Positions 1 to 9,629 of a DNA stretch of 64,000 bases are shown here, piece after piece. Each line of letters opens with the position of its first letter. Position 1 is the first letter of the stretch. The stretch lies in contig NZ_JXTE01000011.1 of assembly GCF_000972385.1 (NCBI RefSeq), forward strand, positions 1 through 64,000. Reading direction: 5' to 3'. The stretch comes from Streptomyces sp. WM6386. Its GTDB lineage: Bacteria > Actinomycetota > Actinomycetes > Streptomycetales > Streptomycetaceae. The notes under the pieces were generated by a model, which saw only the letters and a program-made list of their open reading frames with translations, made no database searches and was not told where the DNA came from. A program made the translations under genes and the position numbers.

Positions 1-159
1 AAAATTCCCCCAACCCGGGGCCCCCGCCACGCCCTCGCCGAAGCCGGCAGTCTGCACATCGTCGCCGCCTCATCGTCCATCCGACGGCTGTTGGAGATCA
101 GCGGCGCGGACGAACTGCTGCTCACCGACCCCGGCCAGCCTGGCCCAACACCGCCCTGA
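1..159 (+). CDS. C-terminal fragment of a STAS-domain (anti-anti-sigma-like) protein, cut by the window edge
   Basis: The frame ends at TGA 157-159 and reads ...SLHIVAASSSIRRLLEISGADELL..., which resembles the last strand and helix of STAS domains of anti-sigma-factor antagonists. In such proteins this segment packs against the phosphorylatable-serine loop, which is not present here. The first ~25 bases (A-run followed by C and G runs) give an implausible peptide, so the left edge may be poor sequence or a contig end. No start is visible. The assignment rests on about 40 residues and is tentative. Confidence 0.45.
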   Translation, partial: KIPPTRGPRHALAEAGSLHIVAASSSIRRLLEISGADELLLTDPGQPGPTPP

Positions 160-387
160 CATATCCCCATCGGCCGCTCAGGCCCTCCGGGTCGACGACG
201 ACCCGCCCTGGTCAGGCCCCGAGGACGCAGCAGGGCGGCCACAGCGGGCGAGCTCCCGTAGCGAGACCCCGGCCTGTCATGACACGGTCCGAGGTCTCGT
301 GCTGCCCCGGGAGCGAGGAACCCAGGAAGCAACCTGGCCTGCCCGCCGAAAGCGTAGGCGTGGTTCCGAAGCCGGTATCGGGGGCAG

Positions 388-1998
<1,611 letters not shown>

Positions 1999-2008
1999 CG
2001 TCCACAAC

Positions 2009-2039
2009 GGAGGGCGGTCGGTGCTACTGACCGCCCTCC
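2009..2039. terminator. Bidirectional hairpin terminator between convergent genes
   Basis: An 11-base perfect stem (GGAGGGCGGTC / GACCGCCCTCC) with a 9-base loop lies between the NCS1 transporter and the convergent secreted-protein gene. The TAG stop of the minus-strand gene (2024-2026) is inside the loop. There is no T-run, as is usual for actinobacterial terminators. Confidence 0.75.
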
Positions 2040-2680
2040 AGTGCTGCCACCGCGTCCTTGGCCGCCTTGATGGCGCCCTTGTTGATCACATCCGTGTCGG
2101 GCGCCTTCTTCGACTCGAAGTCGCTGCCGTTGTAGGTGACGATCACCAGCGCGTTGGAGGCCTGGACGATGACCGTGCCCTCGCGGGTCTGCTGCTTGTC
2201 CTCGGTGGTGAGGTTCACGACCGAGTAGCCCTGGTCACCCAGGCCCGGAACGTCCCCTCCGCCGCTCTTCTCCTCGACGCGCTCCTTGTACGACGTCTGC
2301 GCCGCTTCGTCCGAGTCCATGATCTCGAAGGACACGTCGAGCCAGCGGTAGTCGTACCCCTTGAGCGCGTTCCAGGAGCAGGTGCGGCGGAGCTTCGTGT
2401 CCGTCGACGGGATCTCCTTGCCGGCCGTCTTGGCGCCCGGAACCAGGGACTTGACGTTCTTCGTCGAGACGCTGCCGCAGGGCGAGGGGGCCGCGGAGTA
2501 CGCCTTCGAGGCCGCCGCCGTCGCCGGGGCCGACGCGGATCGCGTACCGCCGCCCTTCGACGCGGAGTCGTTGTCGGCGGTCGGGGCCGGTCCTGAGGAG
2601 AGCGACCAGCCCGCGGCGGCGAGCACGACGACCGGGGACAGACGCGCGGTCAGGGCGAGCGGCAGAGGAAGGGAACGCAC
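2024..2680 (-). CDS. Secreted or membrane-anchored hypothetical protein, DUF3558-like
   Basis: About 218 residues. From GTG 2680 it begins with RSLPLPLALTARLSPVVVLAAAGW, a positively charged and then hydrophobic export signal. A low-complexity Ser/Ala/Thr linker follows, then a soluble domain with a conserved pair of cysteines (SPCGSVS... and RRTCSWNAL). This layout resembles actinobacterial DUF3558 cell-envelope proteins. No lipobox cysteine follows the hydrophobic stretch, so it is probably cleaved or N-terminally anchored rather than a lipoprotein. GGAAAAG upstream supports GTG 2680; an in-frame ATG at 2788 has no ribosome binding site. Function is unknown, and the family assignment is from residue pattern only. 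Confidence 0.65.
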   Translation of the reverse strand: MRSLPLPLALTARLSPVVVLAAAGWSLSSGPAPTADNDSASKGGGTRSASAPATAAASKAYSAAPSPCGSVSTKNVKSLVPGAKTAGKEIPSTDTKLRRTCSWNALKGYDYRWLDVSFEIMDSDEAAQTSYKERVEEKSGGGDVPGLGDQGYSVVNLTTEDKQQTREGTVIVQASNALVIVTYNGSDFESKKAPDTDVINKGAIKAAKDAVAALEGGQ

Positions 2681-2830
2681 AGGCGCACTTTTCCGTGGGG
2701 GACGGTGCGGAAGGGTGTCCAAACTGCGGACGGACGCCAGTGTCACACGACTCCCTGTGGGGCGGAAGCGCCAACTCGCTCCGTACATGTGCGGTGACAG
2801 CGGCCCGTTGTTGACGCGTCGTGTGTCCTG

Positions 2831-3835
2831 TTATGTCCGCACGGAGTTGCGGGTGAACGCCGATTCGATCCGGTCCACGGCCAGGAACGCCCCGTACGCG
2901 ACGAGGTGCACCAGACAGTGGTCGCCGTGTTCGGGGCGGCGCCAGGCGGCGACGTCCTCGTCGGTGATGCGGTACGGCGCGAGGGCGGCCAGCAGCGCGA
3001 GGCGGGCCCCGGGCCGCTCGCGCCGGTCGGGAAACGGGTCGGGGGCGAGGGACGGGTGTGCTCCGTCCCAGTCCAGCAGGACCTCTTCCACGAGATCCTG
3101 GTCGTCGGCGTCCAGCAGGGCGCCACCCGCCATGGCCGCCCTGAGCAGCGCCGCGTAGGCGGGACCGACAGCCGTGCCGCCCGCCCAGGCGGGGGACTCG
3201 CCGGGGTCGGGGAGGTCGAGCAGCGCGAGTGCGGCGCCTGGCCTGGCCGGGCGGCGTACGGTGCGGGCCAGTGTGCGGCCCGCGAGACTGCGGACTGCAC
3301 GGAAGCGCTGGGCGTTGCCCGGCAGCAGGTTCTCGGTCACCAGCGCGGAGACGATCCGGTTGATGAAGTGGAAGGCGAGCGCGGTGCCGAGGTAGCCGGG
3401 GGCGTCCTCGCCCGGGAACGGATACGGCTCGGGGCCCAGGCCGCCCGGTACGCGGGTCAGCTTCCCCCACTCCAGCACGCGCGCGTGCTCCTCGTTCTCG
3501 GGCCGCTCCCCGCGCGCGAGGCGTTCGGCCAGGGCGTGGTCGCCGGTGGCGTGCAGCAGCACGGTGTGCGCGTCCACGCAGAACGGGCACCGGTTGGCGA
3601 GCGACACCCCGAGCGCCGCCAGCTCCTTGCCGGTGCGGCTGCCGGGGCCCGCGATCAACGACTCGCGCATCAGCGCCCAGGCGGGGGCGAGGAGTTCGGG
3701 GGCGGAGGAGAGGACCACGAAGGTGACCGGTTCGTCGATCCCGAACTCGCGGGCGAGCTGTTCGTAGACCTCGGCGACGCGACCGGTGGCCGCCCTGGGC
3801 GGCTGTGGCTCGGTGTAGCGGAAGGGTGTGGACAT
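2831..3835 (-). CDS. AhpD-like / carboxymuconolactone decarboxylase family protein
   Basis: A 334-residue protein with the AhpD-type redox signature CPFCVDAH near residue 83: a CxxC pair followed by His in an all-helical fold. Family members act as alkylhydroperoxidases or as thiol-dependent reductases. The N-terminus (GRVAEVYEQLAREFG) also fits the family. The protein is about twice the length of a single AhpD domain, and the C-terminal half shows no second CxxC, so only one half is likely to be redox active. It is transcribed divergently from the histidine kinase gene; the 167-base gap holds promoters for both. The family is clear; the substrate is unknown. Confidence 0.75.
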   Translation of the reverse strand: MSTPFRYTEPQPPRAATGRVAEVYEQLAREFGIDEPVTFVVLSSAPELLAPAWALMRESLIAGPGSRTGKELAALGVSLANRCPFCVDAHTVLLHATGDHALAERLARGERPENEEHARVLEWGKLTRVPGGLGPEPYPFPGEDAPGYLGTALAFHFINRIVSALVTENLLPGNAQRFRAVRSLAGRTLARTVRRPARPGAALALLDLPDPGESPAWAGGTAVGPAYAALLRAAMAGGALLDADDQDLVEEVLLDWDGAHPSLAPDPFPDRRERPGARLALLAALAPYRITDEDVAAWRRPEHGDHCLVHLVAYGAFLAVDRIESAFTRNSVRT

Positions 3836-3951
3836 GGGAAGCAGCGTGCGCCGGGTGGAAGCCCTCGGTCGTCGTACGTCCGAAGGGAGTTGACGCTGCG
3901 TCGGCTGGGCGGGACGAGCGCTCGGCGTACTACGGCGGGAGTAGTCGCAGA

Positions 3952-3996
3952 GTTGTCCACAGGGCTGACGCGGGTGTCGGCGCGGGCCTCTACTGT
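3952..3996 (+). promoter_or_regulatory. Putative promoter of the histidine kinase operon with a DnaA-box-like element
   Basis: GTTGTCCACAGGGCTGACG (3952-3970) is followed by a -10-like TACTGT at 3991-3996. The -10 ends 6 bases before ATG 4003, which suggests a leaderless transcript. The same 19-mer with one change lies upstream of the gene at 54301 at the same distance from its start codon. TTGTCCACA also matches the Streptomyces DnaA-box consensus. Confidence 0.5.
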
Positions 3997-4002
3997 GCGG
4001 AC

Positions 4003-5106
4003 ATGGGCGGGCACATGGTCACACAGAGCAGGCCGGCCGACGCGGCGCTGGCGGTCGTGGTCGGCGCGTTGGCAATGACCACGGTCGCCTTCGACGGGGA
4101 CATGGGATGGCTGGACTACGGCCTGGTGGCGGTGAGTTCGGCCGCGCTCGGCTTCTACCGGGCGGCCCCACGGGCGGTGTTGGCCGTGTCGACCGCCTTC
4201 GGCGCGGCGTACGTCCTGCACGCGCAGCCGGGACTGCCGGCCGCCCTGCCCGTCCTGGCCGCCGTGCACACGGCGGCACGGGTGGGGCACCGCGGCTGGG
4301 CCCTGCTGGCGAGCGGGCTGTACCTGGCGGCGTACGTGGCGACGGGCCCTGCCACCCGGGACATCGTGGAGAACGCGGCACTGCTCGCGGGCTGGTTCCT
4401 GTTCGCCGCGGTGACCGGCCTCGCCGACCGCAACTGGCAGGCGTATCTGCGCCAGACCGAACAGCGCGCCCTGGAGGCGGAACGCACCCGTGAGGAGGCG
4501 GCGCTGCGCCGGGCCGGCGAGGAACGCCTGCGCATCGCCCGGGAGTTGCACGACTCCCTCACCCACAGCATCTCGATCGTCAAGCTCCAGGCGGGCGTCG
4601 CGGTGCACCTCGCCCGCAAACGGGGCGAGGAGATACCGCCCGCCCTGCTGGCCATCCAGGAGGCGAGCGGCGAGGCCATGCGGGAACTGCGGTCCACGCT
4701 GGAGATCCTGCGCACCGACGAGGTCGTCGGCACGCCCGCACTGCTGGTGGAGCGGGCGCGAGCCGCCGGGCTCGCGGTGGACCTGACGGTGACGGGCGAG
4801 GAGTGCGAGCTGGGCGCGACGGTAGAGAAGGCGGTGTACCGCACCGTCCAGGAGGCGCTGACGAACGCGGCACGGCATGCCGGCCCGGCGAAGGTGCGGG
4901 TGCGGCTCGCCTACGGGGAGGGCCAGGTGACGGTGGCCGTGGAGGACGACGGGAACGCCGCCCCGGACCGGCCCTTCGCGCCGGGCATCGGCCTGACCGG
5001 CATGCGGGAGCGGGTGACGGCGCTCGGCGGGACCCTGCACGCCGCACCGCGCACGGAGGGCGGCTTCGCGGTGCGGGCCGAGCTGCCGGTGGGGGAGGCC
5101 GGATGA
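4003..5106 (+). CDS. NarL/DesK-type sensor histidine kinase
   Basis: About 367 residues. The N-terminal ~130 residues form four to five membrane helices without a large extracellular domain. A short coiled coil rich in Glu and Arg leads to a HisKA_3 dimerisation motif, RIARELHDSLTHSI, with the phospho-acceptor at His183. The ATPase domain has an N-box (QEALTNAARHAG) and a G-box (GIGLTGMRERV). This is the compact design of intramembrane-sensing kinases that respond to envelope stress or small molecules; the signal cannot be read from sequence. ATG 4003 is preferred because a -10-like element ends 6 bases upstream. The stop overlaps the response-regulator start by 4 bases (ATGA), so the pair is translationally coupled. 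Confidence 0.9.
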   Translation: MGGHMVTQSRPADAALAVVVGALAMTTVAFDGDMGWLDYGLVAVSSAALGFYRAAPRAVLAVSTAFGAAYVLHAQPGLPAALPVLAAVHTAARVGHRGWALLASGLYLAAYVATGPATRDIVENAALLAGWFLFAAVTGLADRNWQAYLRQTEQRALEAERTREEAALRRAGEERLRIARELHDSLTHSISIVKLQAGVAVHLARKRGEEIPPALLAIQEASGEAMRELRSTLEILRTDEVVGTPALLVERARAAGLAVDLTVTGEECELGATVEKAVYRTVQEALTNAARHAGPAKVRVRLAYGEGQVTVAVEDDGNAAPDRPFAPGIGLTGMRERVTALGGTLHAAPRTEGGFAVRAELPVGEAG

Positions 5107-5762
5107 TCCGGGTGGCGCTCGTCGACGACCAGGCGCTGATGCGGGCCGGTTTCCGGGCCCTGCTGGAGGCCGAGGACGGCATCGAGGTGGTCGGTGAGGC
5201 GGCCGACGGGGAACAGGGCCTGGCGCTGGTGCGGGCCGAGGTGCCCGACATCGCGCTGGTCGACGTACAGATGCCGGTGATGACGGGCATCGAGGCGACC
5301 CGCCACATCGCCGCGGACCCCGCACTGGCCGGTGTACGCGTGGTGATCCTCACCAACTACGGCCTCGACAGCTATGTGTTCGAGGCGTTGCGCGCGGGCG
5401 CCAGCGGCTTCCTGCTGAAGGACACGGACCCGGCCGACCTGCTGCAGGCGATCGACGTGGTCGCGGGCGGCGAGGCGTTGCTGTCGCCGTCGGTCACCCG
5501 CACCCTGATCGGCGAGTTCGTCTCCAGACCCCCGGACCGCGCCACGGCCCCCGGCCTGGAGTGCCTCACCCCTCGCGAACGCGAGGTGACGGCCCTGGCA
5601 GCGCGGGGACTGACCAACGAGGAGATCGCCGCGCACATGGTCATCAGCCCGTTCACGGTCAAGACGCACGTCAGCCGCGCGATGACGAAACTGGGGGCGC
5701 GCGACCGGGCCCAACTGGTCGTGTTCGCCTACGAGTCGGGGCTGGTGCGGGCGCGGGAGTGA
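5103..5762 (+). CDS. LuxR/NarL-family response regulator, partner of the preceding kinase
   Basis: A 219-residue two-domain regulator. The receiver domain has the acidic pair DD near residues 8-9, phospho-acceptor Asp54 (ALVDVQMP), the switch threonine in ILTNYG and lysine in LLKD. The C-terminal LuxR helix-turn-helix reads LTPREREVTALAARGLTNEEIA and ends with VKTHVSRAMTKLG. Phosphorylation by the co-encoded kinase is expected to drive dimerisation and DNA binding. The ATGA overlap with the kinase gene indicates a dedicated pair. The target genes are unknown; candidates are its own operon and the divergent AhpD-like gene. Confidence 0.92.
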   Translation: MIRVALVDDQALMRAGFRALLEAEDGIEVVGEAADGEQGLALVRAEVPDIALVDVQMPVMTGIEATRHIAADPALAGVRVVILTNYGLDSYVFEALRAGASGFLLKDTDPADLLQAIDVVAGGEALLSPSVTRTLIGEFVSRPPDRATAPGLECLTPREREVTALAARGLTNEEIAAHMVISPFTVKTHVSRAMTKLGARDRAQLVVFAYESGLVRARE

Positions 5763-5805
5763 ATTCCCGTTGCGTGGTACGGGCACCGATCAGCAACCTG
5801 GTGCC

Positions 5806-6633
5806 ATGACAGAGACGACACAGCCCCGGCGGCCCGCCGTCCGTGACGAGATCCTCGCCTACTACGCACGCGGCAACGAGGACGCCCGCCTGAGGGACGG
5901 AGGGGCACCCGCCGGGCGGCTGGAGTTCTGGCGCACGCAGGACGTGCTGCGACGGCTGCTGCCCCCGGCACCGGCCCGCGTGCTGGACGTCGGCGGCGGC
6001 AGCGGGGTGCACGCGGAGTGGCTGGTGCGGGACGGGTACGAGGTCGACCTCGTCGATCCCGTACCGCTCCACGTGGAGCAGGCGGCACGGATCCCCGGCG
6101 TCACCGCGCGTTCCGGAGACGCCCGCGAACTGCCCGCCGCCGACGCCGCCCACGACGTGGTACTGCTGCTCGGCCCGCTGTACCACCTGCCCGAACGCGC
6201 CGACCGGGTAAGGGCGTTGACCGAGGCATACCGGACGGTCCGGCCCGGCGGACTGGTGGTCGCGGCGACCATCAACCGGTTCGCGGGACTGCACGACGTG
6301 CTACGTGAGGAGCGCTACTTCGACCCGGCGCAACGCGCCCGCACCGACACGGTCGGCGACCACGGCCGGCACGGCACCGAGGGCGGCCTGTTCACCACCG
6401 CCTACTTCGCCCGACCCGACGAGGCGCCCGCCGAGTTCACCGCCGCCGGGCTGACCGTGGACGGCCAGTACGGTCTGGAGGGCGCCGCCTGGCTGATGGG
6501 CGGCGTCGAGGACTGGCTGGACGACCCGGCACGCCGCGAGGCCGTCCTGGCGGCGAGCCGACGCATCGAGTCGGAACCGACGCTCCTGGGGATCAGTGGA
6601 CATCTCCTCACGGCGGGCACACGGCCCGCATAG
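5806..6633 (+). CDS. Class I SAM-dependent methyltransferase
   Basis: 275 residues. Motif I is VLDVGGGSGVHAEWL, followed by a strand ending in LVDPV for the SAM ribose hydroxyls, the acidic motif SGDAREL, and motif IV DVVLLLGPLYHL. A conserved post-core region RPGGLVVAATINR follows. This fold is shared with small-molecule and quinone methyltransferases, so the acceptor cannot be assigned. ATG 5806 has no clear ribosome binding site; it begins 43 bases after the response regulator stop and may be co-transcribed with it. Its end lies just before the gamma-glutamyltransferase promoter. Confidence 0.82.
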   Translation: MTETTQPRRPAVRDEILAYYARGNEDARLRDGGAPAGRLEFWRTQDVLRRLLPPAPARVLDVGGGSGVHAEWLVRDGYEVDLVDPVPLHVEQAARIPGVTARSGDARELPAADAAHDVVLLLGPLYHLPERADRVRALTEAYRTVRPGGLVVAATINRFAGLHDVLREERYFDPAQRARTDTVGDHGRHGTEGGLFTTAYFARPDEAPAEFTAAGLTVDGQYGLEGAAWLMGGVEDWLDDPARREAVLAASRRIESEPTLLGISGHLLTAGTRPA

Positions 6634-6642
6634 CTTCCTTCG

Positions 6643-6648
6643 TACGAT
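6643..6648 (+). promoter_or_regulatory. Possible -10 element of the gamma-glutamyltransferase gene
   Basis: TACGAT lies 38 bases upstream of GTG 6686 and only one base before an ATG at 6650. Transcription from it would begin near 6655, which argues against ATG 6650 as the start and supports GTG 6686 with its GAGGAG ribosome binding site. No good -35 was recognised. Confidence 0.4.
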
Positions 6649-6685
6649 CATGCGCAGCGCCGCCCCCGCCGTGAGGAGTCCGCCC

Positions 6686-8512
6686 GTGTTCACCACCCGA
6701 CCCACCCTCCAGGGCACCTTCGGCATGGTGTCGTCCACCCACTGGCTCGCCTCGCAGTCGGCGATGGCCGTGCTGGAGGACGGCGGCAACGCCTACGACG
6801 CGGCCGTGGCGGGGGCGTTCGTGCTGCACGTGGTCGAGCCGCACCTCAACGGGCCCGCCGGTGAGGTGCCGATCCTGCTCGCCCCGGCGGGCGGCGAGGT
6901 ACGGGTGCTGTGCGGACAGGGCGTCGCCCCGGCCGGAGCGTCCGTCGCGCACTACAAGGAGCTCGGGCTGGATCTCGTCCCCGGAACGGGACCCCTCGCG
7001 GCCGCTGTCCCCGGTGCCTTCGACGCCTGGATGCTCCTGCTCCGCGATCACGGGACCAAGCCCCTCGCCGAGGTGCTCCGGTACGCCACCGGCTACGCCG
7101 AGGACGGGCACGCGCCCGTGGACAACGTCGGGGCGACCGTCGAGACGGTCCGGGAGCTGTTCGAGACCGAGTGGACCTCGTCGGCGGAGATCTACCTGCC
7201 CGGCGGACAGCCTCCCCGGCCCGGCGAGCTGTTCCGCAACCCCGCGCTGGCCGCCACCTGGAAGCGGCTCCTCGCCGAGGTCGACGCGGCCGGCGACCGG
7301 GTCGCGCAGATCGAGGCGGCGCGGGAGATCTGGCGGGCCGGGTTCATCGGCGAGGCGCTCGTACGGCAGGCGCGGCGACCCACCATGGACACCAGCGGGG
7401 AACGGCACACCGGCACGCTGACGGCCGGCGACCTCGCCGGGTGGTCCGCGACGTACGAGGCCCCGGCGACGTACGACTGGAAGGGGTGGACGCTCTGCAA
7501 GGCCGGCCCCTGGAGCCAGGGCCCGGCGCTCCTCCAGCAACTCGCGCTGCTCCCGGCCGAGCTGCCCGCATACGGGTCCGCCGACTACGTCCACCTGCTG
7601 ATCGAGGGCTGCAAGCTCGCCATGGCCGACCGCGAGGCCTGGTACGGCGACGCGGCCGAAGTGCCGCTCGACGAGCTGCTCACGGTCGCGTACAACGCGG
7701 GACGGCGGGCCCTGATCGGCGACAAGGCCTCGTACGAACTGCGGCCCGGCAGCCCCGGCGGGCGCGCTCCCCGGCTGTGCGCGCACGCGCACGTGGTCGC
7801 CACGGACGACCCCGGCTCCAGCCCCCTGGGGGCGGGGGAGCCCACCGTCGCCAAGGGTCCGGCCTCCCCGGTGCCCGGCGAGCCCGAGGTCGCCGCCGAC
7901 GGCACCACCCGCGGCGACACCTGCCACCTCGACGTCGTCGACCGCTGGGGCAACATGGTCGCCGCCACCCCCAGCGGCGGCTGGCTCCAGTCCAACCCCG
8001 TCGTTCCCGAACTGGGCTTCCCGCTCGGCACCCGGCTCCAGATGACCTGGCTGGAAGAAGGTCTGCCGAACTCGCTCACGCCGGGCCGCCGCCCCCGGAC
8101 CACCCTCACGCCCTCGATCGCGCTGCGCGACGGCCTCCCCGTCATGGCCTTCGGCACACCCGGCGGGGACCAGCAGGACCAGTGGCAGCTGCACTTCTTC
8201 CTCGCGGTCGCGCTGCGCCCGGCGGTGCGCGGAAGCCTCGACCTGCAGGGCGCGATCGACGCTCCCAACTGGCACAACGACAGCTTCCCGGGGTCCTTCT
8301 ACCCGCGCGGCATGCGGCCCGGCAGCGTGACGGTCGAGGCGCGCACGGACACCGAGGTCGTCGAGGAGCTGCGCCGGCGCGGGCATGACGTGACGGTCGC
8401 CGACGCCTGGTCGGAGGGACGGCTGTGCGCGGTCGCCCGGGACCCGGAGACGGGGATCCTGTCGGCGGCGGCGAATCCGCGGGGGATGCAGGGGTACGCG
8501 GTCGGCCGCTGA
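6686..8512 (+). CDS. Gamma-glutamyltransferase family protein (Ntn hydrolase)
   Basis: 608 residues. Family members are made as one chain that cleaves itself before a threonine, which then serves as the nucleophile for removal or transfer of gamma-glutamyl groups. Here the cleavage site reads TTRGD-TCHLDVVDRWGN, with Thr412 as the predicted new N-terminus of the small subunit. Other family features are the opening STHWLASQSAMAVLEDGGNAYDAAVA and the late motif TPGGDQQDQWQ. No signal peptide is seen, so it appears cytoplasmic, which differs from classical periplasmic GGT and fits the YwrD-like branch. GAGGAG eight bases upstream supports GTG 6686. A GC-rich stretch near 7822-7850, just before the cleavage region, looks like a low-complexity linker. 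Confidence 0.88.
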   Translation: MFTTRPTLQGTFGMVSSTHWLASQSAMAVLEDGGNAYDAAVAGAFVLHVVEPHLNGPAGEVPILLAPAGGEVRVLCGQGVAPAGASVAHYKELGLDLVPGTGPLAAAVPGAFDAWMLLLRDHGTKPLAEVLRYATGYAEDGHAPVDNVGATVETVRELFETEWTSSAEIYLPGGQPPRPGELFRNPALAATWKRLLAEVDAAGDRVAQIEAAREIWRAGFIGEALVRQARRPTMDTSGERHTGTLTAGDLAGWSATYEAPATYDWKGWTLCKAGPWSQGPALLQQLALLPAELPAYGSADYVHLLIEGCKLAMADREAWYGDAAEVPLDELLTVAYNAGRRALIGDKASYELRPGSPGGRAPRLCAHAHVVATDDPGSSPLGAGEPTVAKGPASPVPGEPEVAADGTTRGDTCHLDVVDRWGNMVAATPSGGWLQSNPVVPELGFPLGTRLQMTWLEEGLPNSLTPGRRPRTTLTPSIALRDGLPVMAFGTPGGDQQDQWQLHFFLAVALRPAVRGSLDLQGAIDAPNWHNDSFPGSFYPRGMRPGSVTVEARTDTEVVEELRRRGHDVTVADAWSEGRLCAVARDPETGILSAAANPRGMQGYAVGR

Positions 8513-8580
8513 ACCCACGCCGCGCTCACTCCCGGCCGTTGCTCCCATATCCCGGTATTCAGCGTGATTCCACCCACAGT

Positions 8581-8595
8581 CCACCCATCGGGTGG
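8581..8595 (+). terminator. Small hairpin in the gap after gamma-glutamyltransferase
   Basis: CCACCC-ATC-GGGTGG is a perfect 6-base stem with a 3-base loop. It lies 69 bases after the previous stop and 33 bases before the next start. It could be a weak terminator or a leader structure of the next gene. Confidence 0.35.
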
Positions 8596-8627
8596 GGATT
8601 GTCAGTGGGGCGTGCTCTTATGGAGTC

Positions 8628-9473
8628 ATGATCGAAGACACGGAAACCATCGACGAGTTTCTCGCCCGCCACTCGGCCGACGTGGAGGAGGCCCTCCGCA
8701 AGGCCGCCGCGGCCGAGATCATGCCCCGCTTCCGTCAGCTCGCCGCGCACGAGGTCGACCAGAAGAGCGGGCCGCACGACCTGGTGACGGACGCCGACCG
8801 GCTGGCCGAGCAGCACCTCACCGACGCGCTCGGCGCCCTCCTGCCCGGCTCCGTCGTGGTCGGCGAGGAGGCGGTGCACGCCAACCCGGCCTCGTACGAG
8901 GCGATACGGGGCGACGCCCCGGTCTGGATCGTCGACCCGGTCGACGGGACACGTCAGTTCGTGCGCGGGGAGGACGGCTTCAGCACCCTGGTCGCGCTCG
9001 CCCAGGGCGGCGTGCTGCGCGCCTCGTGGATCTACGCGCCGGCTCGTGATCAACTCGCCACCGCCGTACGGGGCCAGGGCGCGTTCCTCGACGGCGAGCG
9101 GCTGTTCGCCGGACCGCCGGAGCCCGGCCGGGACCTCGAAGTGACCACCTCCCACCCGGACTACACGACGGACGAGCAGAAGCGCGCCCTGCTGGGACTG
9201 TGGACGGACGGCATCGCTCCCCGCGCCTGCGGTTCCGCCGGCCTGGAGTATCTCGCCATCGCCCGTGGCCGGCTGGACGCCACCGCCTTCTCCTGGGAGG
9301 CGGCCTGGGACCACGCGGCGGGCCTGCTCCTCGTCGAGGAGGCGGGCGGCGCCCATCTGACCGTCACCGGCGAGCCGTTCCGCATCACCGGCGGCAACAC
9401 CCTGCCGTTCACCACGGCACGGGACGCGGCGACGGCACGGCGGATCGTGGCGCTGCTGGCGGGCGGGGTCTGA
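8628..9473 (+). CDS. Inositol-monophosphatase-family phosphatase (possibly histidinol-phosphatase-like)
   Basis: 281 residues with all signatures of the Mg-dependent IMPase superfamily: SGPHDLVTDADRLAEQHL, the metal-binding GEEAVHA, the catalytic block WIVDPVDGTRQFVRG, and the C-terminal WEAAWDHAAGLLLVEEAGG. Such enzymes hydrolyse phosphate monoesters such as inositol-1-phosphate, 3'-phosphoadenosine phosphates or, in actinobacteria, histidinol phosphate. No his genes are nearby, so the substrate is open. ATG 8628 has only GGAG three bases away as a ribosome binding site, so the start is a choice based on family length. Confidence 0.85.
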   Translation: MIEDTETIDEFLARHSADVEEALRKAAAAEIMPRFRQLAAHEVDQKSGPHDLVTDADRLAEQHLTDALGALLPGSVVVGEEAVHANPASYEAIRGDAPVWIVDPVDGTRQFVRGEDGFSTLVALAQGGVLRASWIYAPARDQLATAVRGQGAFLDGERLFAGPPEPGRDLEVTTSHPDYTTDEQKRALLGLWTDGIAPRACGSAGLEYLAIARGRLDATAFSWEAAWDHAAGLLLVEEAGGAHLTVTGEPFRITGGNTLPFTTARDAATARRIVALLAGGV

Positions 9474-9629
9474 GGCACGGCTCGACGGGCGGGTGCGCGT
9501 GGGCCCGGGGTGCGCCACCGACGGTGACCGTCCGGACACCGCCCGCGCTCGAGTCCCCCGCGACCCGGGACCGACGGTGCCCCGTCCTATCCTGATCCAG
9601 TGGCCATCGGCTGACGAAGGGGTCCGAAG

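Noticed and set aside
3953..3961. DnaA-box-like sequence as part of a replication origin
   Set aside because: Only isolated copies (also at 54251) are present, without an AT-rich region or a cluster of boxes; they lie in promoters.
6608..8584. 658-codon minus-strand frame
   Set aside because: It is antisense to gamma-glutamyltransferase, which has full family motifs.
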